A stretch of 64,000 nucleotides of DNA from NCBI RefSeq assembly GCF_015500055.1, contig NZ_CP045492.1, positions 1,684,501 through 1,748,500 on the forward strand, given 5' to 3'. The stretch is from Mesorhizobium sp. NBSH29. GTDB taxonomy: Bacteria > Pseudomonadota > Alphaproteobacteria > Rhizobiales > Rhizobiaceae. The position numbers and the translations under genes were made by a program. Below are positions 52,964 to 61,823 of the stretch, in pieces; within the stretch, counting starts at the first letter, position 1; the number at the start of each line of letters is the position of its first letter. Below the pieces are notes generated by a model. It did no database searches. It worked only from the letters and a program-made list of their open reading frames with translations, and had not been told where the DNA came from.

Positions 52964-54435
52964 CAGGTGCTCTCGTGCCATGTACGGCCATCGCGCTCGA
53001 TGAGCGCAATCGAAGAGGATGGGCCCCAGGTTCCGGCCGTATAGCCCTGCGCGTCCTGGCGTCCGTCGTCCCACGCAGCCTGAATGGGATCGATCCAGCG
53101 CCACGCCGCTTCCACTTCATCGCGACGCATGAACAGCGTCTGGTTGCCGCGCACGACATCCATCACCAGCCGCTCATAAGCGTCCGGATTGCGCTGCTGG
53201 AACGATTCGGCAAAGCTCATATCAAGCGGAACGTGGCGCAGGCGCATTCCGCCCGGGCCCGGGTCCTTGATCATGATCCACTGCTTCACGCCCTCGTCCG
53301 GTTGCAACCGGATCACCAGTTGATTGGCAATCACATTGCCAGCGCCCTCGCCAAAAATGCTGTGCGGGATAGGCTTAAACTCGATGACGATCTCGGAGAC
53401 GCGCTGCGCCAGCCGCTTTCCAGTGCGCAGATAAAACGGCACGCCGGCCCAGCGCCAGTTGGCAATTTCTGCCTTGATGGCCACAAAAGTCTCGGTGCGG
53501 CTTTCGCCATTTTCGAGCTCTTCCGCATAGCCCTTCACCGGCCCGGTTGCCGAAGCGCCAGCGCGGTATTGACCGCGCACGGTATTTTTCGGCGCCTCAT
53601 TGCCATTGATACGGGTCAGCGAACGCAGCACTTTCAACTTCTCGTCGCGCACCGCATCGGCGTTCATCGATGCAGGTGCTTCCATGGCGACCAGGCAGAG
53701 CAGCTGGAGGATATGGTTCTGCACCATGTCGCGTAGCGCACCGGCCTTGTCGTAATATCCGGCCCGGCCCTCAAGGCCTACCGTTTCGGCCACTGTGATC
53801 TGCACATGGTCGATATGCGCATTATTCCAGAGCGGTTCGTAAAGCGCATTGGCAAAGCGCAACGCCATCAGATTCTGGACAGTCTCCTTGCCAAGATAAT
53901 GGTCGATGCGGAAGATCTGCTCTTCCTTGAAAACCTTGCCGATCTGGTCGTTGAGTTCACACGCCGAAGTCAGGTCTCGCCCGATCGGCTTTTCCACCAC
54001 GATGCGCGATCGCGCGTTCACCAGCCCGTGCTTGTCCAGATTGGCGGCGATATCGCCAAACAGCGCCGGCGCGACAGCGAGATAGAAGGCGCGGATCGCC
54101 TTGCTGGAGCCGATCGTCTTCTTAAGCGCGGCAAAACCATCGCCGTTCTTGGCATCCACGGCCACATAAGTCAGCCGAGCTACGAAAGCGTCCAGCACGA
54201 CCTTGTCGATCTCCTCGGCCTTGACGTGTTCCTCAATCGCCGCCCGGGCATAGGCCTGATATTCCTTGTCGGTCATTTTGGAGCGTGATGCGCCGATGAT
54301 GCGCGTAGGCTCGGAGAACTGACCGTCCTGCTGGCGGTGATAGAGAGCCGGCAAAAGCTTGCGTTCGGCAAGGTCTCCGGTGCCACCGAATATGATGAAG
54401 TCGAAGGGCTCGACGGGAATGATCTGGCTGGTCAT
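52963..54435 (-). CDS. zwf: glucose-6-phosphate 1-dehydrogenase
   Basis: A 490-residue enzyme that oxidises glucose-6-phosphate to 6-phosphogluconolactone with NADP+. It has the N-terminal FGGTGDLAERKLLPALY cofactor motif and the substrate-binding RIDHYLGKETVQNL with the catalytic region. Length is normal. It leads the operon zwf-pgl-edd, which feeds the Entner-Doudoroff pathway. Its upstream gap, shared with the divergent aldehyde dehydrogenase, holds the palindrome AATCGATT (54483-54490). Confidence 0.96.
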   Translation of the reverse strand: MTSQIIPVEPFDFIIFGGTGDLAERKLLPALYHRQQDGQFSEPTRIIGASRSKMTDKEYQAYARAAIEEHVKAEEIDKVVLDAFVARLTYVAVDAKNGDGFAALKKTIGSSKAIRAFYLAVAPALFGDIAANLDKHGLVNARSRIVVEKPIGRDLTSACELNDQIGKVFKEEQIFRIDHYLGKETVQNLMALRFANALYEPLWNNAHIDHVQITVAETVGLEGRAGYYDKAGALRDMVQNHILQLLCLVAMEAPASMNADAVRDEKLKVLRSLTRINGNEAPKNTVRGQYRAGASATGPVKGYAEELENGESRTETFVAIKAEIANWRWAGVPFYLRTGKRLAQRVSEIVIEFKPIPHSIFGEGAGNVIANQLVIRLQPDEGVKQWIMIKDPGPGGMRLRHVPLDMSFAESFQQRNPDAYERLVMDVVRGNQTLFMRRDEVEAAWRWIDPIQAAWDDGRQDAQGYTAGTWGPSSSIALIERDGRTWHEST

Positions 54436-54627
54436 GTCTGGTCCGGTTCTCGGGAAACGATCTGCGCGATTGCCTATAATCTAATCGATTTAAGGTTTCC
54501 AGTGCTGCAGTGTCACATCTTCCGTTCCTCACTGGAACCTTGACACCGCTTGGGCACACGGCTTTGTCACATATGGGTCGGACCTGAAACATAAGTCGGT
54601 TGAGCAGCGATACCAAGGAGGAACGCA

Positions 54628-56103
54628 ATGGGCACGCATCTTTCTCGAACGGTGGCCGAAGGGCTGGCATTCATGCAGATGATCGACGGCAAATCCGGGG
54701 ATAGTCTGTCCGGTCTGCGCATCGATGTCGTGTCGCCTTCGGACGGCAAGGTTTTTGCATCCATCCCCGCCGCTGGCGCAGCCGATGTCGATCGCGCGGT
54801 GAAAGCGGCACGCCGCGCCTTTGACGATGGCCCCTGGCGTAAGATGCCGGCCGTCGAGCGCGGCCGTTGCCTCACGCGGCTCGGTCTTCTGGTCGAAAAG
54901 CACGGCACCGAGCTTGCAGCCCTCGAATCGCGTGACACAGGCAAGCCCGTCCGCCAGGGCCGTGCCGATGTCATCGCCACGATGCGCTATTTCGAATTTT
55001 ATGGCGGCGCCGCCGACAAGGTGCACGGCGACACCATTCCGTTCCTTGACGGCTATACCGCTCTGACGCTGCGCGAGCCGCATGGCGTCGTGGCCGGCAT
55101 CATACCGTGGAATTATCCGCTGCAGATTTTGGCGCGCGTTGCCGGTGCCGCTCTGGCCATGGGAAACACGCTCGTTGTGAAGCCCGCCGAAGACGCTTCG
55201 CTTACCACCATCCGCATGGCTGAACTGGCTCTGGAGGCGGGCTTTCCAGCTGGCGTCTTCAACGTCATCACCGGATATGGCCGCGATGCCGGCGCAGCTC
55301 TGTCGGCTCATCCCGATGTCGACTACGTGACCTTTACCGGCTCGCCCGGAACAGGCACTGCCATCCAGCAAGCGGCAGCCGTCAACAATCGCGGCGTCAC
55401 CATGGAGCTTGGCGGCAAGTCGCCTCAGATCGTCTTTGCCGATGCGGATATCGAGGCCGCGCTTCCGGTCCTCGTCAACGCCATCATCCAGAACGGTGGC
55501 CAGACCTGTTCCGCGGGCAGCCGCGTTTTGATCGAAAAGCCACTCTATGAGGCGGTTGCATCCGCGCTGGCCGAACGCTTCGCAGAACTGGTCGCAGGAC
55601 CCCACGATGCCGACCTCGACCTCGGTGCCCTGATCAACCCGCGCCAGAAAGAGCGCGTGGCGGCGATGATCGCAGCTGCGGAAAATTCAGGTGCCGCAGT
55701 ACTGGCGCGGGGCGGCATTCATGCCGACGCACCGGAGGGCGGTTTCTATCAACCTCCTGTCCTGTTTGGCGCCGTCGATCCCGCCGCCATCATCGCCCAG
55801 GAGGAAGTCTTCGGCCCGGTGCTGACGCTCTTTGCCTTTGACGGCGAGGAAGAGGCGGTGCGCCTCGCCAATGGCACCGCCTTCGGCCTCGTCGCCGGCA
55901 TCTGGACCCGCGACGGCGCACGCCAGCACCGCATGGCCAAGCGCGTCCGCGCCGGTCAGGTCTATGTGAACGCCTATGGCGCAGGAGGCGGCATCGAACT
56001 GCCCTTTGGCGGGTTTGGAAAATCCGGTCACGGCCGCGAAAAAGGCTTTGAGGCACTCTTCGACATGTCGGCCACCAAGACCATCGTCTTTAACCACGGC
56101 TGA
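54628..56103 (+). CDS. NAD(P)-dependent aldehyde dehydrogenase
   Basis: A 491-residue aldehyde dehydrogenase superfamily enzyme that oxidises an aldehyde to the acid. It has the cofactor region IIPWNYPLQI and FTGSPGTGTAI, the general-base glutamate in MELGGKSPQIV (near 258), the nucleophile cysteine in NGGQTCSAGSRVL (near 293), and EEVFGPVL. The N-terminus MGTHLSRTVAEG looks complete, with AAGGAGG upstream. The next gene is an SDR 31 bases on, so both probably act on one alcohol/aldehyde substrate; it could also serve the polyamine genes downstream, as PuuC does. The substrate is undecided. Confidence 0.9.
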   Translation: MGTHLSRTVAEGLAFMQMIDGKSGDSLSGLRIDVVSPSDGKVFASIPAAGAADVDRAVKAARRAFDDGPWRKMPAVERGRCLTRLGLLVEKHGTELAALESRDTGKPVRQGRADVIATMRYFEFYGGAADKVHGDTIPFLDGYTALTLREPHGVVAGIIPWNYPLQILARVAGAALAMGNTLVVKPAEDASLTTIRMAELALEAGFPAGVFNVITGYGRDAGAALSAHPDVDYVTFTGSPGTGTAIQQAAAVNNRGVTMELGGKSPQIVFADADIEAALPVLVNAIIQNGGQTCSAGSRVLIEKPLYEAVASALAERFAELVAGPHDADLDLGALINPRQKERVAAMIAAAENSGAAVLARGGIHADAPEGGFYQPPVLFGAVDPAAIIAQEEVFGPVLTLFAFDGEEEAVRLANGTAFGLVAGIWTRDGARQHRMAKRVRAGQVYVNAYGAGGGIELPFGGFGKSGHGREKGFEALFDMSATKTIVFNHG

Positions 56104-56134
56104 CGCCATAGAATCTTCCAGCAGGAGCCCACGC

Positions 56135-56884
56135 ATGAACCGTCTCGATAACAAGGTCGCCATCATCACCGGTGCAGCATCAGGCTTTGGCGAAGGCATG
56201 GCCAGGCGCTTTGCCGAAGAAGGCGCCAAAATCGTGGTGGCCGACCTCAACATGGAAGCTGCAGAGCGTGTCGCCGCCGAGATTGGCGCTGCCGCAATCG
56301 CAGTGAAGGCCGACGTCTCAAAGCGCGCGCAGTTCGAGGACATGGTCGCGGCCGCGATGGAAGCGTTTGGCCGCGTCGACATCATGATCAACAATGCAGG
56401 CTACACCCACCGCAGTGGCGACATGCTGGGCGTCGACGAGGAGACCTTCGACCGCATCACCGACATCAACATGAAACAGATCTACCATTCGGCGATCTGC
56501 GTGGTGCCGATCATGGAAGGGCAGGGCGGCGGCGTCATCATCACCACTGCCTCCACTGCTGGGCTGCGCCCGCGTCCAGGTCTCACCTGGTACAACGCCT
56601 CAAAGGGCTGGGCGATCACGGCAACGAAATCGATGGCAGTCGAGCTGGCACCCAAAAACATTCGGGTCAACTGCCTCTGCCCGGTAGCCGGCGCAACCGG
56701 AATGCTGTCGCTGTTCATGGGTGAAGACACGCCAGAAAAGCGCGCCCAGTTCACCGCCTCGGTACCGCTCGGCCGGCTCTCCACCCCACTCGACATTGCC
56801 AACGCCGCGCTCTACCTCGCCTCCGACGAGGCAGCCTTCATCACCGGCGTCGCGCTCGAGGTGGATGGCGGCCGCTGTATCTGA
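56135..56884 (+). CDS. short-chain dehydrogenase/reductase
   Basis: A 249-residue classical SDR. It has the cofactor motif TGAASGFGEGMA near residue 12, the NNAGYTH motif near 88, the catalytic Ser in ITTASTAGLRPRPG, and Tyr-Lys in WYNASKGW near 154. Asp36 in VVADLN suggests NAD preference. It oxidises or reduces an alcohol/carbonyl in the cytoplasm. GCAGGAG lies upstream. It is co-directional with the aldehyde dehydrogenase and probably in its operon. Confidence 0.92.
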   Translation: MNRLDNKVAIITGAASGFGEGMARRFAEEGAKIVVADLNMEAAERVAAEIGAAAIAVKADVSKRAQFEDMVAAAMEAFGRVDIMINNAGYTHRSGDMLGVDEETFDRITDINMKQIYHSAICVVPIMEGQGGGVIITTASTAGLRPRPGLTWYNASKGWAITATKSMAVELAPKNIRVNCLCPVAGATGMLSLFMGEDTPEKRAQFTASVPLGRLSTPLDIANAALYLASDEAAFITGVALEVDGGRCI

Positions 56885-56979
56885 GCGCAGCGTCTCAAGA
56901 CGGTCCGTCGCCAGGCGATGGTATTGACGATTTTCGCCAAATACGGTTTCCCTATTTCGGAAATTGGTTGGGGCAGGGG

Positions 56980-57933
56980 ATGAAGCAACATCTGGTGACA
57001 ATTTCGGTGGCGGTGGTCTTGGCGCTCCAGGCTTCAGCTCATGCTGCGGATCTGGAGGCATCCCGCCAAGCACCCGTTGATCCCGCATCCGGGATAACGG
57101 CGCGTGCTTATTTAGGCTATCTGACCGCCCGATCCGGCGAATATGTCTACGACTCCGGTACAAAACTCAGCCAGCTCGACTGGACTATCGACAATGCGCT
57201 CATCGCTGGCGGTGATGTCACCTTTCAGGCAAACGAATGGCTTAGCTTGCGCGCCGGCGGGTGGACCACAATAGCCGCCGCCAACACAATGGACGATTAT
57301 GACTGGCTCGCAGGCTATGACGGCTTCGATAGCTGGAGCCATTGGTCACATCACCCTGAAACTGAAACCTCCAAAGCTTTCCAGATCGATGTGTCTGCCG
57401 CCGCAAGGTTTGCCAGCCACAACGAACTTCAGTTCGACGCACTCGCCGGCTACCGTTTCCGCAACATGAAATGGAATGCTGAAAACGGCTCCTATATCTA
57501 TTCTTCTGAAAGCGGTTTCCGCGACGAAGCCGGAACGTTCGAAGGGCCAGCCATCGGCTATGAACAATGGTGGCATACACCCTATCTCGGTCTTGGTGTC
57601 ACCTATGAGGCACCGGAATTCCGCATGCGTGGCGAGATTATCGGTAGCCCCTTTGTTTTCGCGCGCGACCGCGACCACCACTTTGCGCGCGATCTGGTCT
57701 TCACGGAAACCTTTGGCGCGTCGTCGATGCTCGGCGTGTCGCTTGCCGCCGAACGGGACTTCGGCGCTGACTGGACCGTATTCGGGAAGGCGGATTTCCA
57801 GAACTATTTCCACACGCGAGGCGATACACGCGTCTACGACCTCGCTTCCGGGGAGACGTTCGAATTGAAAAATGGCGCCGGAGCCGACCATCGCTCGCTT
57901 GCGTTTACGCTAGGTGTGTCCCGCAAGTTCTAA
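56980..57933 (+). CDS. omptin family outer-membrane protease
   Basis: A 317-residue protein with a signal peptide (cleavage near residue 22, AHAAD) and alternating beta strands of a ten-strand barrel ending in the terminal phenylalanine (VSRKF) needed for barrel insertion. Catalytic residues align with OmpT: Asp106 and Asp108 in MDDYDW for Asp83/Asp85, and Asp232 and His234 in DRDHHF for Asp210/His212. The segment WSHHPETETSKAFQIDV matches the family's RHPDTxLNYANEFDL region. Omptins cut proteins and peptides at the cell surface, often between basic residues, and need LPS. The ATG at 56980 is preferred to a TTG at 56968. Confidence 0.88.
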   Translation: MKQHLVTISVAVVLALQASAHAADLEASRQAPVDPASGITARAYLGYLTARSGEYVYDSGTKLSQLDWTIDNALIAGGDVTFQANEWLSLRAGGWTTIAAANTMDDYDWLAGYDGFDSWSHWSHHPETETSKAFQIDVSAAARFASHNELQFDALAGYRFRNMKWNAENGSYIYSSESGFRDEAGTFEGPAIGYEQWWHTPYLGLGVTYEAPEFRMRGEIIGSPFVFARDRDHHFARDLVFTETFGASSMLGVSLAAERDFGADWTVFGKADFQNYFHTRGDTRVYDLASGETFELKNGAGADHRSLAFTLGVSRKF

Positions 57934-57945
57934 CCGCGGCCAGCC

Positions 57946-59232
57946 TCAAAACCGGTCGCGCAGTGCATACCAGTTGAGCGCCAGGAAAAGCAGCGGTGCG
58001 CGAAAGCGCCGTCCGCCTGGGAAGGGGGGGATCTTCAGATCCTCGAACAGTTTGAGCCGGTCCCGGTTGCCGGCCACCGTCTCGGCATAGAGCTTGCCGA
58101 CGAAGTTGGAAAGCATCACCCCATGGCCGGAAAAGCCACCCGCCGAAATAACGTTCGGCATCACCTCGCGCACAAACGGCTTGCGCGGCAGCGTGATGCC
58201 GACATAGCCGCCCCAGCCGTGGGTGATCTCTATGTCCTTCAGCGCCGGATAGATTTCGGCAATCTGCTTTCGGATGTGGATGTGAATGTCGTTGGGGTCG
58301 TTGACACCGTAAATCTCGCGTCCGCCGAATAGAAGCTCGCCGCTGGGCGCGCGCCGAAAGTAGCGCACCACAAAGCGTGAGTCTGAAACAGACTCGCCCC
58401 CCGGCAGCACCGAGCTATCATCGCCCAATGGCACCGTCGCGCCGATAAACGAGCCTATCGGCATGATATGCGCAGCACTTTTTGGCTCAAGGTCGCCCCC
58501 GTAGGCATTGACCGCAATAAGGCACTTTTTGGCGGTGATCGTTCCGCGCGCTGTCGAGACGGAAATGGTGCCGCCATTGGTCTGAATGCCAGTTGACTTG
58601 GTATTCTCATAAAGCTTGGCGCCCGCTGCTGCAGCCACCCGTGCGGTGCCGACAGCAAGCTTCAGCGGGTGGATATGCCCTGTGCCGGTGTCGCGCACCC
58701 CGCCGAAATAATGGGTTGACCCCATCCGCTCAGCCGTCTCAGCTGCATCCATGTAGGAAATGTGCGGATAGTTGAAGCGCGTCGCCATAACCTCTGCATG
58801 CTCGCGATATTCCGGCAGGTCGCGCTTGCGATGGGAAACATTCAGATGGCCAGGTCGAAAATCGATGTCGATCTTGTTGACCTCGGCAAATTCCAGCAGA
58901 TGCGCCTTGGCCTCTTCGGCGAGATCGAACAGCGCTTTGGCGCGGGAAAAACCGTATTCGGCCTCCAGTTCATCCGCCCCGGCGCGCTGCCCGGTGCCAA
59001 GCTGCCCGCCATTGCGCCCTGAAGCGCCATCGCCAAACCTATGCGCCTCGATCAGCACCACATCGGTGCCGGCCTTCGCCAGATGCACCGCTGCCGACAA
59101 TCCGGTAAACCCACCGCCGATGACGACCACATCGCAGCGAACATCGCCATCAAGCGCCGGATATTCCGGCCGCGCACCAAGGGTCGCCTCATACCAGGAA
59201 TAGCCAGGTGAGATAGGGGATTGATAGTTCAT
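57946..59232 (-). CDS. puuB: gamma-glutamylputrescine oxidase-like FAD amine oxidase
   Basis: A 428-residue DAO-family flavoenzyme. It has the FAD motif VVVIGGGFTGLSAAVHLA near residue 36, the GASGRNGGQLGTGQR motif near 70, and a C-terminal VISAGGFSGHGVMLSNFVGKL. It resembles PuuB/OrdL, which oxidises gamma-glutamylated putrescine to the aldehyde with release of H2O2. The glutamine-synthetase-like gene upstream (PuuA-like) supports this role. It is separated from it by 120 bases that contain an unusual inverted heptamer repeat. Confidence 0.85.
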   Translation of the reverse strand: MNYQSPISPGYSWYEATLGARPEYPALDGDVRCDVVVIGGGFTGLSAAVHLAKAGTDVVLIEAHRFGDGASGRNGGQLGTGQRAGADELEAEYGFSRAKALFDLAEEAKAHLLEFAEVNKIDIDFRPGHLNVSHRKRDLPEYREHAEVMATRFNYPHISYMDAAETAERMGSTHYFGGVRDTGTGHIHPLKLAVGTARVAAAAGAKLYENTKSTGIQTNGGTISVSTARGTITAKKCLIAVNAYGGDLEPKSAAHIMPIGSFIGATVPLGDDSSVLPGGESVSDSRFVVRYFRRAPSGELLFGGREIYGVNDPNDIHIHIRKQIAEIYPALKDIEITHGWGGYVGITLPRKPFVREVMPNVISAGGFSGHGVMLSNFVGKLYAETVAGNRDRLKLFEDLKIPPFPGGRRFRAPLLFLALNWYALRDRF

Positions 59233-59238
59233 TCGGTG

Positions 59239-59348
59239 GTAAATGGCGAATAGCGAAAGGTCAAATTGAAAAACAAAGGTTCTTCGCTCAAGAATTCACA
59301 GTGCATACTGACCACCAGACCGTAAGTTTTCACAGTTCACCATTCACT
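59239..59348. repeat. heptamer-rich inverted repeat element between puuB- and puuA-like genes
   Basis: The left arm (59239-59259, GTAAATGGCGAATAGCGAAA) and the complement of the right arm (59328-59348, GTGAATGGTGAACTGTGAAA) match at 15 of 21 positions, 68 bases apart. Both arms are built from seven-base units ending GAA or TTCAC, and TTCAC recurs at 59296, 59330, 59337, 59344 and 59353. The interval is much lower in GC than its neighbours. Confidence 0.55.
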
Positions 59349-59352
59349 CTCT

Positions 59353-60783
59353 TCACACATTCAACAGCAAATACTCCCGCTCCCACGGGCTGATAACTTC
59401 CATGAAGGTCTCGAACTCGGCTTTCTTGATCGCCGCATAGGTGGCGACGAAGGATGCGCCGAACATCTCCTTGAGCACGGCGTCTTCCTCGAACAGTTGC
59501 ACCGCTTCAAGCAGCCCGCGAGGCAGGTCGATCTCGTCCTTGTTCACCGCTGTACCGGCTGGCTGGTCTGGCTTGATCTTTTCGATCAGCCCGGCAAGGC
59601 CGCAAGCAAGCGAACCGGCGAGTGCCAGATAGGGATTGGCGTCTGACGAAGGAATGCGATTTTCCACACGCCTGCCATTGGGTTCCGAGCGTGGAACCCG
59701 AAATGCGGTTGTGCGGTTGTCGTAGCCCCATTTGTTGTTGACCGGGGCCGAGGCTGCCTGGGTCAGCCGCCGGTAAGAGTTCACATAGGGTGCAAACATC
59801 ACCAGTGCATTGGGCACATGCCTTTGCATGCCGCCGATGAAGTGGAAAAACGCATCCGTCTCGCTGCCATCCTCGTTGGAAAAGACGTTGCGACCGGTCT
59901 TGCTGTCCACGATGGACTGGTGGATATGCATTGCCGAGCCGGGCTGCCCCTGGATAGGCTTGGCCATGAAGGTGGCATAGATATCGTGCTTCAATGCCGC
60001 TTCGCGGATGGTGCGCTTGAACATGAACACCTGATCGGCAAGCTCAATTGGATCGCCGTGCCGCAGATTGATCTCCAGCTGGCCCGCGCCCTCTTCATGG
60101 ATCAGCGTATCGATCTCCAAACCCTGAGCCTCGGAAAAATGGTAGATGTCATCGATTAGTTCGTCGAACTCGTTGACGCCCGCGATCGAATAGCCGGCAC
60201 CACCGCCGATGGGGCGGCCCGAGCGCCCGACAGGCGAGGTCAGCGGATAATCCGGGTCCGGGTTCTTACGGACCAGATAGAACTCGATCTCCGGCGCTAC
60301 GACGGGCCGCAATCCGAGTTTGTCATAGGCGGCAACCACGCGCCGCAACACATTGCGAGGCGTGAATTCGACATTCCGCCCGTCCTGATGCACCAGGTCG
60401 CAAATCACCTGCGCAGTGGGGTCTTCCTCCCACGGCACCACCGAGAGCGTGGAGAGATCAGGCACCAGCTTGAGATCGCCATCACCCTCGGGGTAGGCAA
60501 AGCCATTGCCGTCATCGGGATACTCTCCCGAAATAGTCATCATGAAGGGTGCCGAAGGCAGCGCCAGCGATGTGTTGGAGGTAAACTTCTTCGACGGCAT
60601 CATCTTGCCGCGCGCCACGCCGGCTTGGTCGGGCGTGATGCATTCGATGTCTTCGATGCGGCGCCATTCGAGCCAGGCGCTCACTTCTTTCCAGTTCTTG
60701 ACACCGCGGAGATTCTTTACAAAGGCTGGAACACGCGCCCCCCCCCGGTTCGCGGCTCGTACGTCCTTTTTGTCGGCAGGCAT
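59353..60783 (-). CDS. puuA: glutamine synthetase family protein (gamma-glutamylpolyamine synthetase-like)
   Basis: A 476-residue ATP-dependent ligase of the glutamine-synthetase fold. It has the VAPEIEFYLV metal-binding motif near 150, IHEEGAGQLEINLRHGDP near 220, a KPIQGQPGSAMHIHQS segment near 268, and NRTTAFRVPRSEPNGRRVENR near 345. It is longer at the N-terminus than standard GlnA and lacks the adenylylation tyrosine motif, as PuuA-type enzymes do. It should join glutamate to putrescine or a similar amine. Codons 14-17 lie on a run of nine G (plus-strand C at 60738-60746). The ATG at 60783 is used; a TTG three bases upstream is not needed. Confidence 0.87.
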   Translation of the reverse strand: MPADKKDVRAANRGGARVPAFVKNLRGVKNWKEVSAWLEWRRIEDIECITPDQAGVARGKMMPSKKFTSNTSLALPSAPFMMTISGEYPDDGNGFAYPEGDGDLKLVPDLSTLSVVPWEEDPTAQVICDLVHQDGRNVEFTPRNVLRRVVAAYDKLGLRPVVAPEIEFYLVRKNPDPDYPLTSPVGRSGRPIGGGAGYSIAGVNEFDELIDDIYHFSEAQGLEIDTLIHEEGAGQLEINLRHGDPIELADQVFMFKRTIREAALKHDIYATFMAKPIQGQPGSAMHIHQSIVDSKTGRNVFSNEDGSETDAFFHFIGGMQRHVPNALVMFAPYVNSYRRLTQAASAPVNNKWGYDNRTTAFRVPRSEPNGRRVENRIPSSDANPYLALAGSLACGLAGLIEKIKPDQPAGTAVNKDEIDLPRGLLEAVQLFEEDAVLKEMFGASFVATYAAIKKAEFETFMEVISPWEREYLLLNV

Positions 60784-60876
60784 CAATCACCAGATTCTGT
60801 TGCGGATGGGCGAGTATAGCCGTGTCGACGCTTGGAAGGAAAGGGGCCTACCGGGCTGTCCCGCGTTAGCAAGACC

Positions 60877-61293
60877 TTATGCCCGGCTGAGATAACGCAT
60901 CACCAGGCGTTCAATAACGGGCTGCAGACCTTCCGGCGTAATCGGTTTGGCAACCACCGCATCCACTCCGTGGAGCGAAGCCAGCTGTGCCGCATCCGAA
61001 GCGGCCGTGCACAGGAAAATAACCGCTGGCGCAGAGGCATTGGAACGAAGCCTGATATCCTTCAGCCCCGCAAGCAACCCATCGCAATCGCTGTTGGAGG
61101 AGCCACCATCTGCGATCACCAGCGCGGGGCGCAAATCCTCGAAGGCGCTCAACGCGTCCTCCGGCGCTTCCGATTGCGATCTCAACCCAGCACGTTCTGC
61201 AATCTTGCTGACAACGATCCGGTTGATCGGTGACGTTCCGGCTATCAGGATTTGCGAAGCACTTCCATTTTTCGGCATTGGTGTCGTTGGCAT
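60877..61293 (-). CDS. degenerate receiver (pseudoreceiver) domain protein
   Basis: A 138-residue single-domain protein with the CheY-like plan: a first strand ILIAGTSPINRIVVSKIAE, the phospho-acceptor position Asp in LVIADGGSSNSD, a Thr/Ser in FLCTAAS, and Lys in VVAKPITPEGL. The acidic pair at the end of the first strand, needed to hold magnesium, is replaced by Gly-Thr (AGTSPINR), so ordinary phosphorylation is doubtful. The start at 61293 is one of several; upstream codons to 61344 do not look like the domain. It is stand-alone, with no HTH or kinase adjacent. Confidence 0.72.
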   Translation of the reverse strand: MPTTPMPKNGSASQILIAGTSPINRIVVSKIAERAGLRSQSEAPEDALSAFEDLRPALVIADGGSSNSDCDGLLAGLKDIRLRSNASAPAVIFLCTAASDAAQLASLHGVDAVVAKPITPEGLQPVIERLVMRYLSRA

Positions 61294-61557
61294 GCAAATC
61301 CCCAGCCCGTGCCTGACCGCAAAAGCGACCGAGCGCCACGTCATGAGAAAGATGCGGGTTCAATGCCCGGTTGCAGGCGGCGCCGATAATGTCCTTTATC
61401 GTGTGCTTGTCAAGCGAGATTGCGGACATCCGATTGCAGACTGTGTAACCTTTCGCAACACAGAAGTTGGACGTCAAAACGAAGCGCGGATGATACCTGA
61501 ACGAAAGAAAACGCGCGCATTTCTGCGCGCGTTGCCTCGCTGAATGCCCGATAGGCC

Positions 61558-61794
61558 CTAGCGATTCTGCGTAACAACCACAGGTATCAACAGGTCACCC
61601 CAATTACCGTTGCCGCCGTGGTGGCGGGCAGAGCGTACCAGCTCGACCGAGACGCCGGCTTCGACCGCCTTCATGACCGACTGGTTGAGCCGGTGCAGAT
61701 CATTGGCTAGCATTCGGATGGTTGCCTGCTGGTCGTCATTCATCGCCGAAGCCTGTTCCTCGGCGCGTTCCTTGACCCGTGTCAGAGATGCCAT
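61558..61794 (-). CDS. small conserved hypothetical protein downstream of aceA
   Basis: A 78-residue soluble protein, helical for residues 1-50 (DDQQATIRMLANDLHRLNQSVMKAVEAG), ending in a short conserved tail HHGGNGNWGDLLIPVVV. AAGGAG stands before the ATG. It follows aceA by 29 bases on the same strand, so it is probably in the same transcript. A similar short gene is familiar beside rhizobial aceA, but its function is unknown. Confidence 0.78.
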   Translation of the reverse strand: MASLTRVKERAEEQASAMNDDQQATIRMLANDLHRLNQSVMKAVEAGVSVELVRSARHHGGNGNWGDLLIPVVVTQNR

Positions 61795-61823
61795 TTGTCG
61801 TTCTCCTTGTGAAGGTTCCCCGG

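Noticed and set aside
54473-54490. TATAAT plus AATCGATT palindrome between zwf and the aldehyde dehydrogenase as a defined operator
   Set aside because: The -10-like hexamer has no convincing -35 partner and the palindrome does not match a regulator motif I know, so I do not list it as a feature of its own.
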